This document shows positions 27,420-36,341 of a DNA stretch of 43,134 nucleotides, in pieces; position 1 is the first letter of the stretch; every line of letters begins with the position of its first letter. Source of the DNA: JAEUNX01 sp034004685 (lineage in GTDB: Bacteria; Pseudomonadota; Gammaproteobacteria; Burkholderiales; Rhodocyclaceae); the NCBI GenBank assembly GCA_034004685.1, contig JAVEWG010000032.1, positions 1 to 43,134 of the forward strand, in the 5' to 3' direction. A program made the translations under genes and the position numbers. The notes under the pieces were generated by a model. It was not told where the DNA came from and did no database searches. It saw only the letters and a program-made list of their open reading frames with translations.

Positions 27420-30400
27420 ATGGGACAGCAACTTGGCCTGAAACGAACACTCTTCCTGAGCGTCCTGCTCATCACGGCCAGCATTCACGCCACGGCTTAT
27501 GGCACGCCTTCGACGACGGGTAGCCCTGCAGCCATGAGTGCAGCGGCAGCCGTTCCGGAGCGCATCGTTTCCCGCCTGATGGCCGAACCCCTGGTGGCCG
27601 CGGGGGCCAGTCGAGCAGAGACAGAAGCCCTCAAGATCGCTCTAGCCGCCTACGACCGGGGCGGGGCCCCGCTGGAACGGGCATTCCTGGACCGCTACCT
27701 CAATGACCATCCAGCTTCGCCCTGGAAACCCGCGATCCTGGGTAACCTGGGTCTGGCCGAAGTCCATGCTGGCCGATTCACTCAAGCCCTGGCGGATTTC
27801 GATGCAGCCTGGCAAGCCGGCAAGGACATTCCCCATCCCCAGGTGCGAGCCTTCGTAGACCGGGTTGCCGGCGAACGCTTGACGCTTCATGCCCGCTTGG
27901 GTCACCAGCAAGCACTAGAAGCCAGCCTAGCGGAACTACAGGGCCGAACCCTGGTAGGCCCTGCCAGCGAAGCCCGGGCCGATGCGCTGGAAGGACTGTG
28001 GCAGATGCGCAATGCACCGCGGACCGCTTTCTTGTGCGGGCCTCTAGCCCTGGAACAACTCCTCTTTCAGCGCGACCCAAGCTTTCCCCACAACATCGCA
28101 ACCACCCTGCTGCCCCAAGCGGCTGGCTATAGCCTAGACAAACTCGCGGCACTGGCGGCCGATAAAGGATTAGATCTCAAACCGATCCGCCGCCAGCCCG
28201 GCCAGCCAGTGCCCGTGCAGGCCATCGTTCATTGGAAGTCCGGCCATTACGCCGCCTTGGTGGCCGAGCAGGATGGCCGCTTCGAGATCCGCGATGCCGC
28301 CTTGGGACGCAACTACTGGGTCAGCCGCCAAACCCTGGAGGAAGAGGGTAGCGGCTACTACCTGGCCCCCACCCGCCAGCTTGCCAAGGCGGGCTGGCAA
28401 CTCGCCAGCGCGGTGGAAGCGGCCGGCGTGGTCGGCGCCGGTTATACCGGCGCTTTCAGCAACACCAGCACCCAGATCTGCTCCAATGCTTGCGGCTGCG
28501 ACGGCTCGTCCAAGCCCCCGTTCACGCCTGCCCCGCCCATGTTGCAGGCTGCCGCCCAGTCCATGCTGGTGAGCCTGTCCCTGACCGATACGCCCATCGT
28601 CTATACCCCCGCCAAGGGCCCGGCGGTGCCCCTGACCCTCACCTACAGTCAGCGGGAGGCTTACCAGCCCGCCACCTTCCATTACTTCAACTTTGGGCCC
28701 AAATGGTCCTATACCGGCCTGTCCTACGTGGTGGATGATCCCCGGGGGGGCGGCAATGGGGTTCAGCGGTTCGAGGCTGGCGGCGGCACCACCCTATACG
28801 GTGGTTACAACGCCACCACGGGCGAGTTCACCCGGGACGCCAAGGATCTATCCCTGTTGGTGAGGGTCTCCAGTAGCCCCATTATCTATGAGCGCCGCCT
28901 CTCCGGCGGCGGCAAGGAGGTCTTCCGCCAGTCCGACGGTAAGGCTGCCTATCCTCGCCGGATCTTCCTCAGCGAAATCGTCGATGCCGCCGGCAACGCC
29001 CTGCGCTTCGATTACGACAGCCAACTACGCCTCACCACCATCACCGACGCCGACGGCCGCGCCACCACCTTCCAGTATGGCGATGCCGACCCCCTGCGGG
29101 TCACCGGCATCACCGACCCCTTCGGACGGCAGGCCACCATCACCTACGATGGCGCCGGGCGCTTGGCATCCATCACCGACGTTATCGGCATCACCTCCTC
29201 CGTGACCTATGCCGGGGCCAGCAACTTCGTCGACAGCCTCACCACCCCCTACGGCACCAGCCGCTACGCCTACGGCGAGAACGGCACAACCCGCTGGCTT
29301 GAACTCACCGACCCCAACGGCGAGACCGAAAGGGTGGAATTCAACCACGGCGCCCCGGGCATTCCCTTTTCGGAATCCCAGGTGCCCGCCGGCATCAGTG
29401 CCTTCAATGCCTACATCAACGGACGCAACAGTTTTTACTGGGACAAAACCGCCCACAAGCTGGCCCGAGGCGACTACACCAAGGCCCGCGTCAAGCACTG
29501 GTTCCACGACCGCAACAACACCAACGTGGTCACCGGGGTGCTGGAATCCATCAAGAACCCCCTGGAATCCCGCATCTGGTACAACTACCCGGGCCAGGGC
29601 TGGGCGGGGGCCAACGGCACTTGCGACAAACCCGCGGCCATCGGCCGGGTTCTGCCCGACGGCAGTACCCAGCTCACCCGCATGGCGTACAACGTCCAGG
29701 GCAACCTCACCCGCCGGATCGACCCCAAGGGCCGGGAAACCCTCTACGAATACGCCGCCAATGGCATCGACCTTCTGCGGGTCAAGCAAAAGACCGCCAG
29801 TGGCTACGACCTCCTGGCTGAATTCACCTGGAACGCCCAGCACCGCCCCCTGACCGTCAAGGACGCCGCCGGCCAGGTCGCCACCCTGACCTATAACGAC
29901 GCGGGCCAGACCCTCTCCCGCACCGACCCCCTGGGCCGGACCTGGCGCTATGAGTACTCCGCCGAGGGGCGCCTGGCCCGGGTGATCAATCCCAACGGCG
30001 CCCTTCAAGCCAGCTATACCCATGACGCCCTGGGCCGCATCGCCACCGAGACCGACTCGGAAGGCTATCTCCTCGCCCATGAATACGACGCCGCCAACCG
30101 CTTGGTCCGCACCGCCTACCCCGACGGCACCACCAAGGAATTGAGCTGGGATCGGCTGGACCTGGCCACTGAAACCGACCGCAACGGCCTGACCACCCAG
30201 TATGGCTACGACGCCCAGCGCAACCGCACCTCGGCAACCAACCCCCGGGGCGAAACGGTGAGCTATGGCTACCAAGAAAATGGCCTGCTCGTCAGCCTCA
30301 CCGACGCCAAGGGCAATGTCACCCGCTGGGAGCGGGACATCCAGGGTCGGGTCACTGCCAAGGTCTTCCCGAGGGGAGCCCGGGAGACCCAAACCTACGA

Positions 30401-32201
30401 CAGCGCCGGCCGCCAACTGGCATTCACCGACGGACGAGGCATTCGCCGCCTTTACGGCTACGGGGCGGATGATCGACTGACCTCGATGATGTTCCCCGGG
30501 CAGGAAGACGCCAACCCGACGATCCGGTTTGTCGATGAAACGGCCTATCCCCGGGTCGCCACCATTACGGACGAGTCCGTCGGCACCACCCGCTGGACCT
30601 ACGTCCCCGCCGGTAGCCCTGGTGCCGGCCAGCTCGCCAGCGAAGACGGCCCTTACCAGAACGACGTCGTAAGCTACAGCTACGACGCCCTGGGCCGGCC
30701 CCTCCAGCGCAGCGTGGGCGGCCAGATGGAAAGCCTCGGCTACGACGCCCTCGGGCGCCTGGCCACCCACAGCAACCCCCTGGGCAGCTTCCAGTACAGC
30801 TACCTGGGCCAGACCAGCCAGATCACCCGCCAGGCCCTGGCTGGCGGCCTCGCCATCGACTACGCCTACGGCAGCAATGACCAGGACCGGCGGCTCCAGG
30901 CCATCGAGCCCCATCCCAGCGCCCCCCTCCACCCTCGGGATGCCCCCCGGGCCTGGCGCTACCACACCGCCCCGGAAGCAATCATCCTGGGCATCCAGGC
31001 CAATCCGGGCGGGCCCCTGGGCTACCACTACGACCACGCCTACCGCCTGATTGGCGTCACCCACGGCCTGGCCCTGGGCCTGGACGGAGAAAACTTCCTC
31101 AGCGAGGGCACCGTGGGGGTGCCCCCCCAAGGCAACTGGAGCGCCTTCTACCGCTACGACCCGGCCGGCAACCTCACCGAGGCCACCCATGCCGCCGGCA
31201 CCTGGAGCGGCCAGCCCAACGCCGACAACCAATACGAAACGGCCCAAGGTGCCGCCTGGACCTACGACGGTGCCGGCAACCTGCTGGACGACGGGCGGCG
31301 GACCTACCGGTGGGATGCCCAAAGCCGGCTCACCACCGTCCAGGACAAGGCCACGGGCCGGCGTACCCTGCTGGGGTACGACGGCCTCTCCCGGCTGCAA
31401 AGCCTCACCGAGTACGCCTTCCCCGGCGCGGCCCCCGTGGAAACCCGGTATTTATGGTGCGGCGAGCAAATCTGCCAAGCCAGGAACCGGCAGGATACGG
31501 TCACCGCCCTCTACTACCCCCAGGGAGAACTGCAAGGCGGCACCCCCCTGTACTACAGCCGCGACCACCTGGGCTCGGTGATGGAAACCACCACCGCCAG
31601 CGGGCAAGTCCAAGGCCGGCTCACCTACGGCGCCTATGGCGAACCCGAACAGGCCGAAGGGCAACTACCGGCGATGCGCTACGCCGGCATGCTCCACCAC
31701 CCCGCCAGCGGCTTCTACCTGACCCACTACCGGGCCTATGATCCGGGGACGGCACGGTGGCTGTCCAGGGATCCCATCGGGGAGCAGGGGGGCGTTAATC
31801 TTTACGCCTACGTCAATGGGAATCCGGTGAGCTATACGGACCCGCTTGGGCTCAACCCGACGGCGGGCGCAGGTGCGGCAGTCGGCGGCATGGTTGGCGG
31901 CCCGGTTGGCGCGGTTGTCGGCGGTGTGATTGGCTTCGGCGCAGGGTTGGCGATTGGCAATTGGATATTCAACCAGCCCGAGGTTGATCCTGTGCCGGCA
32001 CAGCAGCCGTTCAACCCTGGTCGGGACTGCAACGGCAAGTGCAACCCATGTCCGCCTCCGATCTATTGGGACGCACCCGGCAATAAGCATGGTTCCAGCA
32101 GTGGAACGCATGCGCATGGGATTGTCTGGAACCAGGACCCGTCGACTTGCATGTGCTATCCGAGGCGGGTGAGTGGCCCAAGCTTTGGCAATACTCGATA
32201 G
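27420..32201 (+). CDS. Sec-exported Rhs protein with N-terminal C39-like peptidase
   Basis: 1593 aa. Residues 1-28 are a signal peptide. About 45-190 is helical with TPR-like repeats (AILGNLGLAEVHAGRFTQAL). About 195-330 resembles a C39 papain-like peptidase: C206 in FLCGPLALEQ, H276 in SGHYAAL and D292 in IRDAALG, with the C39 spacing between His and Asp. About 350-390 is cysteine-rich. YD/Rhs repeats run from about 430 to 1470 and end in the core RYAGMLHHPASGFYLTHYR and DPLGL at 1474-1478. The variable tip is residues 1479-1593: a glycine-zipper segment, then a Cys/His-rich end (THAHGIVWNQDPSTCMCYP). The start at 27420 begins the signal peptide. No PAAR domain is seen, so export by Sec rather than type VI secretion is inferred. 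Confidence 0.88.
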   Translation: MGQQLGLKRTLFLSVLLITASIHATAYGTPSTTGSPAAMSAAAAVPERIVSRLMAEPLVAAGASRAETEALKIALAAYDRGGAPLERAFLDRYLNDHPASPWKPAILGNLGLAEVHAGRFTQALADFDAAWQAGKDIPHPQVRAFVDRVAGERLTLHARLGHQQALEASLAELQGRTLVGPASEARADALEGLWQMRNAPRTAFLCGPLALEQLLFQRDPSFPHNIATTLLPQAAGYSLDKLAALAADKGLDLKPIRRQPGQPVPVQAIVHWKSGHYAALVAEQDGRFEIRDAALGRNYWVSRQTLEEEGSGYYLAPTRQLAKAGWQLASAVEAAGVVGAGYTGAFSNTSTQICSNACGCDGSSKPPFTPAPPMLQAAAQSMLVSLSLTDTPIVYTPAKGPAVPLTLTYSQREAYQPATFHYFNFGPKWSYTGLSYVVDDPRGGGNGVQRFEAGGGTTLYGGYNATTGEFTRDAKDLSLLVRVSSSPIIYERRLSGGGKEVFRQSDGKAAYPRRIFLSEIVDAAGNALRFDYDSQLRLTTITDADGRATTFQYGDADPLRVTGITDPFGRQATITYDGAGRLASITDVIGITSSVTYAGASNFVDSLTTPYGTSRYAYGENGTTRWLELTDPNGETERVEFNHGAPGIPFSESQVPAGISAFNAYINGRNSFYWDKTAHKLARGDYTKARVKHWFHDRNNTNVVTGVLESIKNPLESRIWYNYPGQGWAGANGTCDKPAAIGRVLPDGSTQLTRMAYNVQGNLTRRIDPKGRETLYEYAANGIDLLRVKQKTASGYDLLAEFTWNAQHRPLTVKDAAGQVATLTYNDAGQTLSRTDPLGRTWRYEYSAEGRLARVINPNGALQASYTHDALGRIATETDSEGYLLAHEYDAANRLVRTAYPDGTTKELSWDRLDLATETDRNGLTTQYGYDAQRNRTSATNPRGETVSYGYQENGLLVSLTDAKGNVTRWERDIQGRVTAKVFPRGARETQTYDSAGRQLAFTDGRGIRRLYGYGADDRLTSMMFPGQEDANPTIRFVDETAYPRVATITDESVGTTRWTYVPAGSPGAGQLASEDGPYQNDVVSYSYDALGRPLQRSVGGQMESLGYDALGRLATHSNPLGSFQYSYLGQTSQITRQALAGGLAIDYAYGSNDQDRRLQAIEPHPSAPLHPRDAPRAWRYHTAPEAIILGIQANPGGPLGYHYDHAYRLIGVTHGLALGLDGENFLSEGTVGVPPQGNWSAFYRYDPAGNLTEATHAAGTWSGQPNADNQYETAQGAAWTYDGAGNLLDDGRRTYRWDAQSRLTTVQDKATGRRTLLGYDGLSRLQSLTEYAFPGAAPVETRYLWCGEQICQARNRQDTVTALYYPQGELQGGTPLYYSRDHLGSVMETTTASGQVQGRLTYGAYGEPEQAEGQLPAMRYAGMLHHPASGFYLTHYRAYDPGTARWLSRDPIGEQGGVNLYAYVNGNPVSYTDPLGLNPTAGAGAAVGGMVGGPVGAVVGGVIGFGAGLAIGNWIFNQPEVDPVPAQQPFNPGRDCNGKCNPCPPPIYWDAPGNKHGSSSGTHAHGIVWNQDPSTCMCYPRRVSGPSFGNTR

Positions 32202-32208
32202 GAATGCA

Positions 32209-32718
32209 ATGAGTACGCCCGCCGATCTTAACGAACTCATGAACCAATTCCGGCTTGCAGGTCGGGAGTTGTTCAATCATTTCTTCCGGGTTTCCGATCC
32301 GTACAACAGCGGGCAGCATGCTTGGTTGCAGGAGGAACGGTTCCGCGATGTTCAAGCTGTGCTCTTCCAGGCACTGGTGGCCGAGCCGATGTCCTTGAGC
32401 ATCGCGGAATATGGCAATCCGCAACCAAATGTGTTGGTCGAGTCACGCCACGACGTGGCTGTTCCCATCATGCTTAATCGTGAGATTGACTCTGGCTACT
32501 GGGACCACCCAGTGAAAGAAATTGGGATCGACGCGCGCCTGCTCTTTGTCAGCTTCTTTGACTGGGATCAGCTCGACTACCGAGATAACCGCTATGTACG
32601 TGTCCAAGTGGACCGTTGGCCGACACATCCTGACGTCGTTGGCAAGCACGGATTGATTGAGTCGCAGTATGTGCGATTCGCCAGGGGATCGACGGATACG
32701 GGACCGGGCTCGAATTGA
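32209..32718 (+). CDS. Candidate immunity protein for Rhs tip 1
   Basis: 169 aa, not recognised, no signal peptide or membrane segment. It starts 7 nt after the Rhs stop with GGA just upstream. Acidic overall, with aromatic-rich segments (LLFVSFFDWDQLDYRDNRY). Position directly after a variable Rhs tip is the usual place of the cognate immunity gene, and this is the only evidence for the role. The GC content is lower than in the Rhs core. It ends just before the first GGGGTCAGACC seam motif and the duplicated core. Confidence 0.65.
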   Translation: MSTPADLNELMNQFRLAGRELFNHFFRVSDPYNSGQHAWLQEERFRDVQAVLFQALVAEPMSLSIAEYGNPQPNVLVESRHDVAVPIMLNREIDSGYWDHPVKEIGIDARLLFVSFFDWDQLDYRDNRYVRVQVDRWPTHPDVVGKHGLIESQYVRFARGSTDTGPGSN

Positions 32719-32731
32719 CTCGGGGGAAATA

Positions 32732-32749
32732 GGGGTCAGACCACGATAA
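32732..32749. repeat. Seam motif, copy 1
   Basis: GGGGTCAGACCACGATAA. Its GGTCAGACC is an inverted repeat around one base. Near-copies stand at 36689-36706 and 36769-36784. It sits 5 nt before the duplicated Rhs core and its final TAA stops the frame leading into it. Confidence 0.65.
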
Positions 32750-32754
32750 TGCGA

Positions 32755-33500
32755 CCTGGACGGAGAAAACTTCCTCAGCGAGGGCACCGTGGGGGTGCCC
32801 CCCCAAGGCAACTGGCGCGCCTACTACCGCTATGACCCGGCGGGCAACCTCACCGAGGCGACCCACCCCGGCGGCGCCTGGAGCGGCCAGCCCAACGCCG
32901 ACAACCAATACGAAACGGCCCAAGGCGCAGCCTGGCTCTACGACGGCGCCGGCAACCTGCTGGACGACGGGCGGCGGACCTACCGGTGGGATGCCCAAAG
33001 CCGGCTCACCACCGTCCAGGACAAGGCCACCGGCCGGCGCACCCTGCTGGGGTATGACGGCCTCTCCCGGCTGCAAAGCCTCACCGAGTACGCCACCCCC
33101 GCCACGGCCCCCGTGGAAACCCGCTATTTATGGTGCGGCGAGCAGATCTGCCAGGCCAGGAACCGGCAGGACATGGTCACTGCTCTGTACTACCCCCAGG
33201 GAGAAGTGCAAGGCGGCACCCCCCTGTACTACAGCCGCGACCACCTGGGCTCGGTGATGGAAACCACCACCGCCAGCGGGCAAGTCCAAGGCCGGCTCAC
33301 CTACGGCGCCTATGGCGAACCCGAACAGGCCGAAGGGCAACTACCGGCGATGCGCTACGCCGGCATGCTCCACCACCCCGCCAGCGGCTTCTACCTGACC
33401 CACTACCGGGCCTATGATCCGGGGACGGCACGGTGGCTGTCCAGGGATCCCATCGGGGAGCAGGGGGGCGTTAATCTTTACGCCTATGTCAGTGGAAATC
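32755..33500 (+). repeat. Duplicated Rhs core segment
   Basis: A copy of 31079-31824 of the main Rhs gene at constant offset (1676 nt), with only scattered base changes, until the sequences part after the YAYV.GNP codons. It carries the core but neither the signal peptide nor the peptidase. Confidence 0.92.
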
Positions 33501-33910
33501 CGATTGGTTTAAGCGACGCTTTGGGGCTTGTTCCTGCTTCCACGGCGGACTGCATTGTACGGATATTGGCCAACAACATCTATGCAACAGGAAAGACAAA
33601 TACGATACGAGGTGAAGAAAGCCACTTCGACATACCGGTGCTTCCTGGAGGGACAAATGCAGTTGAGTGGTGGATTATCAGATACTTCTGGCAGCCATAT
33701 TCAATCTATGGAGAATTCAATAATAAAGTTGATTTCGTTGTTGTTTGCCAAGGGGATTGCGGAAAGTCAAGTAATAACTTTGGCTATGAGAACAATTACT
33801 TCTGGAAACTGATGGATAAGGGGGTCGAAAGATGGGTGAAATTCTTGCAAATTGCGATTCCACCTCTAGGCCCCTTTCCGAACCCTAAGGATCCGACCAA
33901 ATGGATGTAA
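32789..33910 (+). CDS. Orphan Rhs core with alternative tip 2
   Basis: 373 aa from a weak GTG at 32789; there is no ribosome site and a stop lies 13 codons upstream, so it is probably silent. Residues 1 to about 235 copy the end of the main Rhs core. After DALGL a new tip of about 125 residues follows (GTNAVEWWIIRYFWQPYSIY, two cysteines in CQGDCGKS, and an end PKDPTKWM). The tip is AT-rich compared with the core and shows no domain I recognise. In Rhs loci such orphan tips can replace the tip of the main gene by recombination through the shared core. The stop overlaps the next gene by 10 nt. Confidence 0.75.
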   Translation: MGVPPQGNWRAYYRYDPAGNLTEATHPGGAWSGQPNADNQYETAQGAAWLYDGAGNLLDDGRRTYRWDAQSRLTTVQDKATGRRTLLGYDGLSRLQSLTEYATPATAPVETRYLWCGEQICQARNRQDMVTALYYPQGEVQGGTPLYYSRDHLGSVMETTTASGQVQGRLTYGAYGEPEQAEGQLPAMRYAGMLHHPASGFYLTHYRAYDPGTARWLSRDPIGEQGGVNLYAYVSGNPIGLSDALGLVPASTADCIVRILANNIYATGKTNTIRGEESHFDIPVLPGGTNAVEWWIIRYFWQPYSIYGEFNNKVDFVVVCQGDCGKSSNNFGYENNYFWKLMDKGVERWVKFLQIAIPPLGPFPNPKDPTKWM

Positions 33911-34611
33911 GCATATTGCATCAACACTCTGATGTTCATGTCGAGAGGAGGATAAGACGGTTCGTCAAGGCTCTGGTCTCGACATTAATTGTCGTTTCAA
34001 TCGGAACAGCGGCCGCGGGCGATAATGGCGTGTCGCTTTCCTACGAGGAGTTTAGAGAAATTGTTCTTGAGCAACACAAGATCACACTAAGCGATGCTCG
34101 TAAGGCATTGCGAAACAAAAGTGAAGCTGATCTATTTTCCTCCATAAATTTCTTTGTTGCCGGCTCGCCTACTCCCGAAGCGATTCACTTATTGGAAGCC
34201 GTATGGGGGAATGAAACCGATAAATATCCAGAGTTGCCATGGCCTATCCTAAATAGGCCTGTTGTACGGCTTGGAATTGCCCAGACTTTGGGAAGGCTCG
34301 ACCCTGACCCAGCGTACCGTGATTATGCGCTGACGCAGACAAGATCCAAGGATGAAGTAGTGGCGGGCCATGCAGTGTTCGCACTAGGCCTTATCGGCAA
34401 CGATGACGATGTTCAGTTGCTTAAGGGTTACTCAAAATCTGGTTCGATGTACGTTTCTAAGCAAGCAATTTATGGACTAGCGGCGTTAGGAACAAAAAAA
34501 TCTAAAGATGCTTTGACTGAATTAGGAGCAGAGTCGCAAGGGGATGCTACCAGAATAGCAATAATCGACGAAGCGGGCTCAATTTTCTCAAGTAATATCC
34601 GTAAGAAATAA
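33901..34611 (+). CDS. HEAT-repeat-like exported protein, immunity candidate for tip 2
   Basis: 236 aa. The N-terminus has a basic start and a hydrophobic stretch (ALVSTLIVVSIGTAAAGD) that looks like a signal peptide or anchor. The C-terminal half has HEAT-like helix pairs (GHAVFALGLIGNDDDVQLLK, then KQAIYGLAALGTKKSKDAL). It overlaps the tip-2 stop by 10 nt, so it is the natural immunity partner. A periplasmic location would mean that tip 2 acts in, or passes, the periplasm. The gene is much lower in GC than its surroundings, a sign of transfer. Confidence 0.7.
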   Translation: MDVSILHQHSDVHVERRIRRFVKALVSTLIVVSIGTAAAGDNGVSLSYEEFREIVLEQHKITLSDARKALRNKSEADLFSSINFFVAGSPTPEAIHLLEAVWGNETDKYPELPWPILNRPVVRLGIAQTLGRLDPDPAYRDYALTQTRSKDEVVAGHAVFALGLIGNDDDVQLLKGYSKSGSMYVSKQAIYGLAALGTKKSKDALTELGAESQGDATRIAIIDEAGSIFSSNIRKK

Positions 34612-34675
34612 CCTGATTACATCTCTGTCTCAGCCAAGGGGCTTATGGCCAGTTGGAGGAACCCGTTGGCGCGGC

Positions 34676-35936
34676 CAGGGCAATTGCACCTTCACGTCAT
34701 AACCCCGAGAAGTTCACCGCGGAACTTGTCCGACGTGGCGGCCAACATCCGCTTGGTCTTGATGCTGCCCTTGCGTGAAGTGTTCAATCGGAGGAGGTTC
34801 ATCACGATGTGGCGGACGATGGCGAAGTTGTTGGCAGCGAAGCCGGTACGAACGGTGGATTGGTCTTCGTTGAACTGGACGTCTAGGCACCAGTGAAGCC
34901 GGTTCTCTACCTCCCAGTGACTGCGAACGGCACGTGCGATCCGCACCGCGTCGGCCCGCAGCGAGCTGATGTAGTAGCGGCGCTCGCGGGTACGCTTGCC
35001 GGCGACGATGCGCTCGCGCTCGACGATCGCGAAACTCTTCAGATCTGCCCACTGATCGGCCTTGTAGAGCCGGTCGACGGCATCGAAGGCCCAGCAGCGC
35101 CGGATTTCGCTGCGCCCGTGGCCGCCGTCGCAGGTTTCGTTCTTGGAGGTCGGGACGATTTCGCCACCCACTCCGGCCTGCGCGAGCAGGAAGGATTCGA
35201 CGAGCTTGGGGTGATTGTCCTTGACGCACAGCACGTAGTCCGCGCCACGGTCGCGGATCGTGCGTGCAATGCTGGTCTGGGCACCCATCGCGTCGATCGT
35301 GACGACACAGCCTTCGAGCGCAAGCGTGGCCAGCAACTCCGGGATGGCGGTGATCTCGTTCGACTTCTCGGTGGTCGCGGTCTGCCCGAGCACCAAGCCG
35401 ATGTCGGCAGCAAATGCGCTGACCATGTGCAACGGCTTCGCCTCGGCCTTGGTCGTGCTGCGCCGGCTGGTCTTGCCGTCGATCGCAACTACGGTGTCGC
35501 GATCCAGCGCCGGCAGCAGCTGGCTGACCCAGCGCCGAAACGCGGCCTCGAATTCGCGTGGATCCAAGGCGGCGAACACGCGTCCGAATGTGTCGTGCGA
35601 CGGGATGCCGTGCTCAAGCACCAGAAAACCTCGCAGCCAGTCGAGCCGCTCCTTCGCCCACGCCTCGATCTCCGAGAACTCGTCCGCGCTGCACAACACG
35701 GCACATACCGCCACCGTGAGCAGTTCGGACAGATCGTGTCTGACCTGACGGGTGCTGCGCGGGTCGGAAATCGAGACGAACACCTGCGTGAGCGGCATCA
35801 CTTCCCTCGTCGTCATGGGAGCCCCAAAAGACGAGAAAACTACACAGAATCAGCAACTGTGAACAGGGGTTTCGTAAGTGCATGACCGCAAACGTGATTT
35901 CGCTTGCCGCTATGTCAGGTGGGTGCGATAGCCCTG
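34676..35936. mobile_element. ISAs1-family insertion sequence, complete
   Basis: 1261 bp. The ends are imperfect inverted repeats: left CAGGGCAATTGCACC from 34676, right CAGGGCTATCGCACC read inward from 35936; 18 of the first 25 positions agree. The transposase gene fills the element. The 8 bp outside the left end (GGCGCGGC) and the right end (GAGCAGGG) do not match, so there is no target-site duplication. Confidence 0.85.
34692..35816 (-). CDS. ISAs1-family transposase
   Basis: 374 aa, intact DDE-type transposase. N-terminal DUF4338-like/DDE_Tnp_1-associated region (ISDPRSTRQVRHDLSELL), then the catalytic core: VVAIDGKTSRRS (first Asp), VVTIDAMGAQTSIA (second Asp) and HWEVENRLHWCLDVQFNED (Glu with the YREK-like neighbourhood of IS4-related enzymes). 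The ATG at 35816 or the one six codons in (35798) may be used. Its stop lies inside the left inverted repeat. Nothing suggests inactivation. Confidence 0.93.
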   Translation of the reverse strand: MTTREVMPLTQVFVSISDPRSTRQVRHDLSELLTVAVCAVLCSADEFSEIEAWAKERLDWLRGFLVLEHGIPSHDTFGRVFAALDPREFEAAFRRWVSQLLPALDRDTVVAIDGKTSRRSTTKAEAKPLHMVSAFAADIGLVLGQTATTEKSNEITAIPELLATLALEGCVVTIDAMGAQTSIARTIRDRGADYVLCVKDNHPKLVESFLLAQAGVGGEIVPTSKNETCDGGHGRSEIRRCWAFDAVDRLYKADQWADLKSFAIVERERIVAGKRTRERRYYISSLRADAVRIARAVRSHWEVENRLHWCLDVQFNEDQSTVRTGFAANNFAIVRHIVMNLLRLNTSRKGSIKTKRMLAATSDKFRGELLGVMT

Positions 35937-36341
35937 GAGCAGGGGGGCGTTAATCTTTATGGGTATGTGGGGGGGAATCCGGTAAGCTATACCGATCCGC
36001 TTGGGCTGTATCCTGGTGAAGGATATGTCGGCGCTACCGGCGATTTCCTGCGGAATTACCGCGATATGCGAGACGCCAACACGAAGGGTGCCGACAAGTA
36101 TTTCCACTGCAAAGCGAATTGCGAAGCCACCCAGCGTGGTAAGCAGGGTGAGCAGATGGCGTGCCTGATTTCTGGTGGCCGCGAATGGTTTGACCAAAAT
36201 ATTAAAGGCGACCCCGCGAGTGCTTCAGCGGCAGATCAGGCAGCCAATCAGTATGGTCGAAGTCAGGGAGCCAGTTCGTCACAGTCCTGCTCGCAGCTTT
36301 GTGCTCCTTTCCGTCCCAACGGCTTGCCGGCTAATTACTGA
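35937..36341 (+). pseudogene. Rhs tip 3, core lost at the IS end
   Basis: The frame starts abruptly at the IS right end with EQGGVNLYGYVGGNPVSYTD, the last core codons, and then PLGL. The tip of about 100 residues reads DKYFHCKANCEATQRGKQGE, then GDPASASAADQAANQYGRSQ and CSQLCAPFRPNGLPANY. This Cys-rich tip type recurs at the ends of Rhs proteins in many proteobacteria as I recall; its activity is unknown to me. There is no start codon of its own except a TTG inside the IS. It overlaps the next small gene by one base. Confidence 0.8.

Noticed and set aside
29025..31400. Long open frame antisense to the Rhs repeats
   Set aside because: Shadow reading of the YD repeat codons; no start signals or family.
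28950..31830. Repeated tracts that might look like a CRISPR or satellite array
   Set aside because: They are YD-type coding repeats of variable spacing inside one frame, with no spacers.
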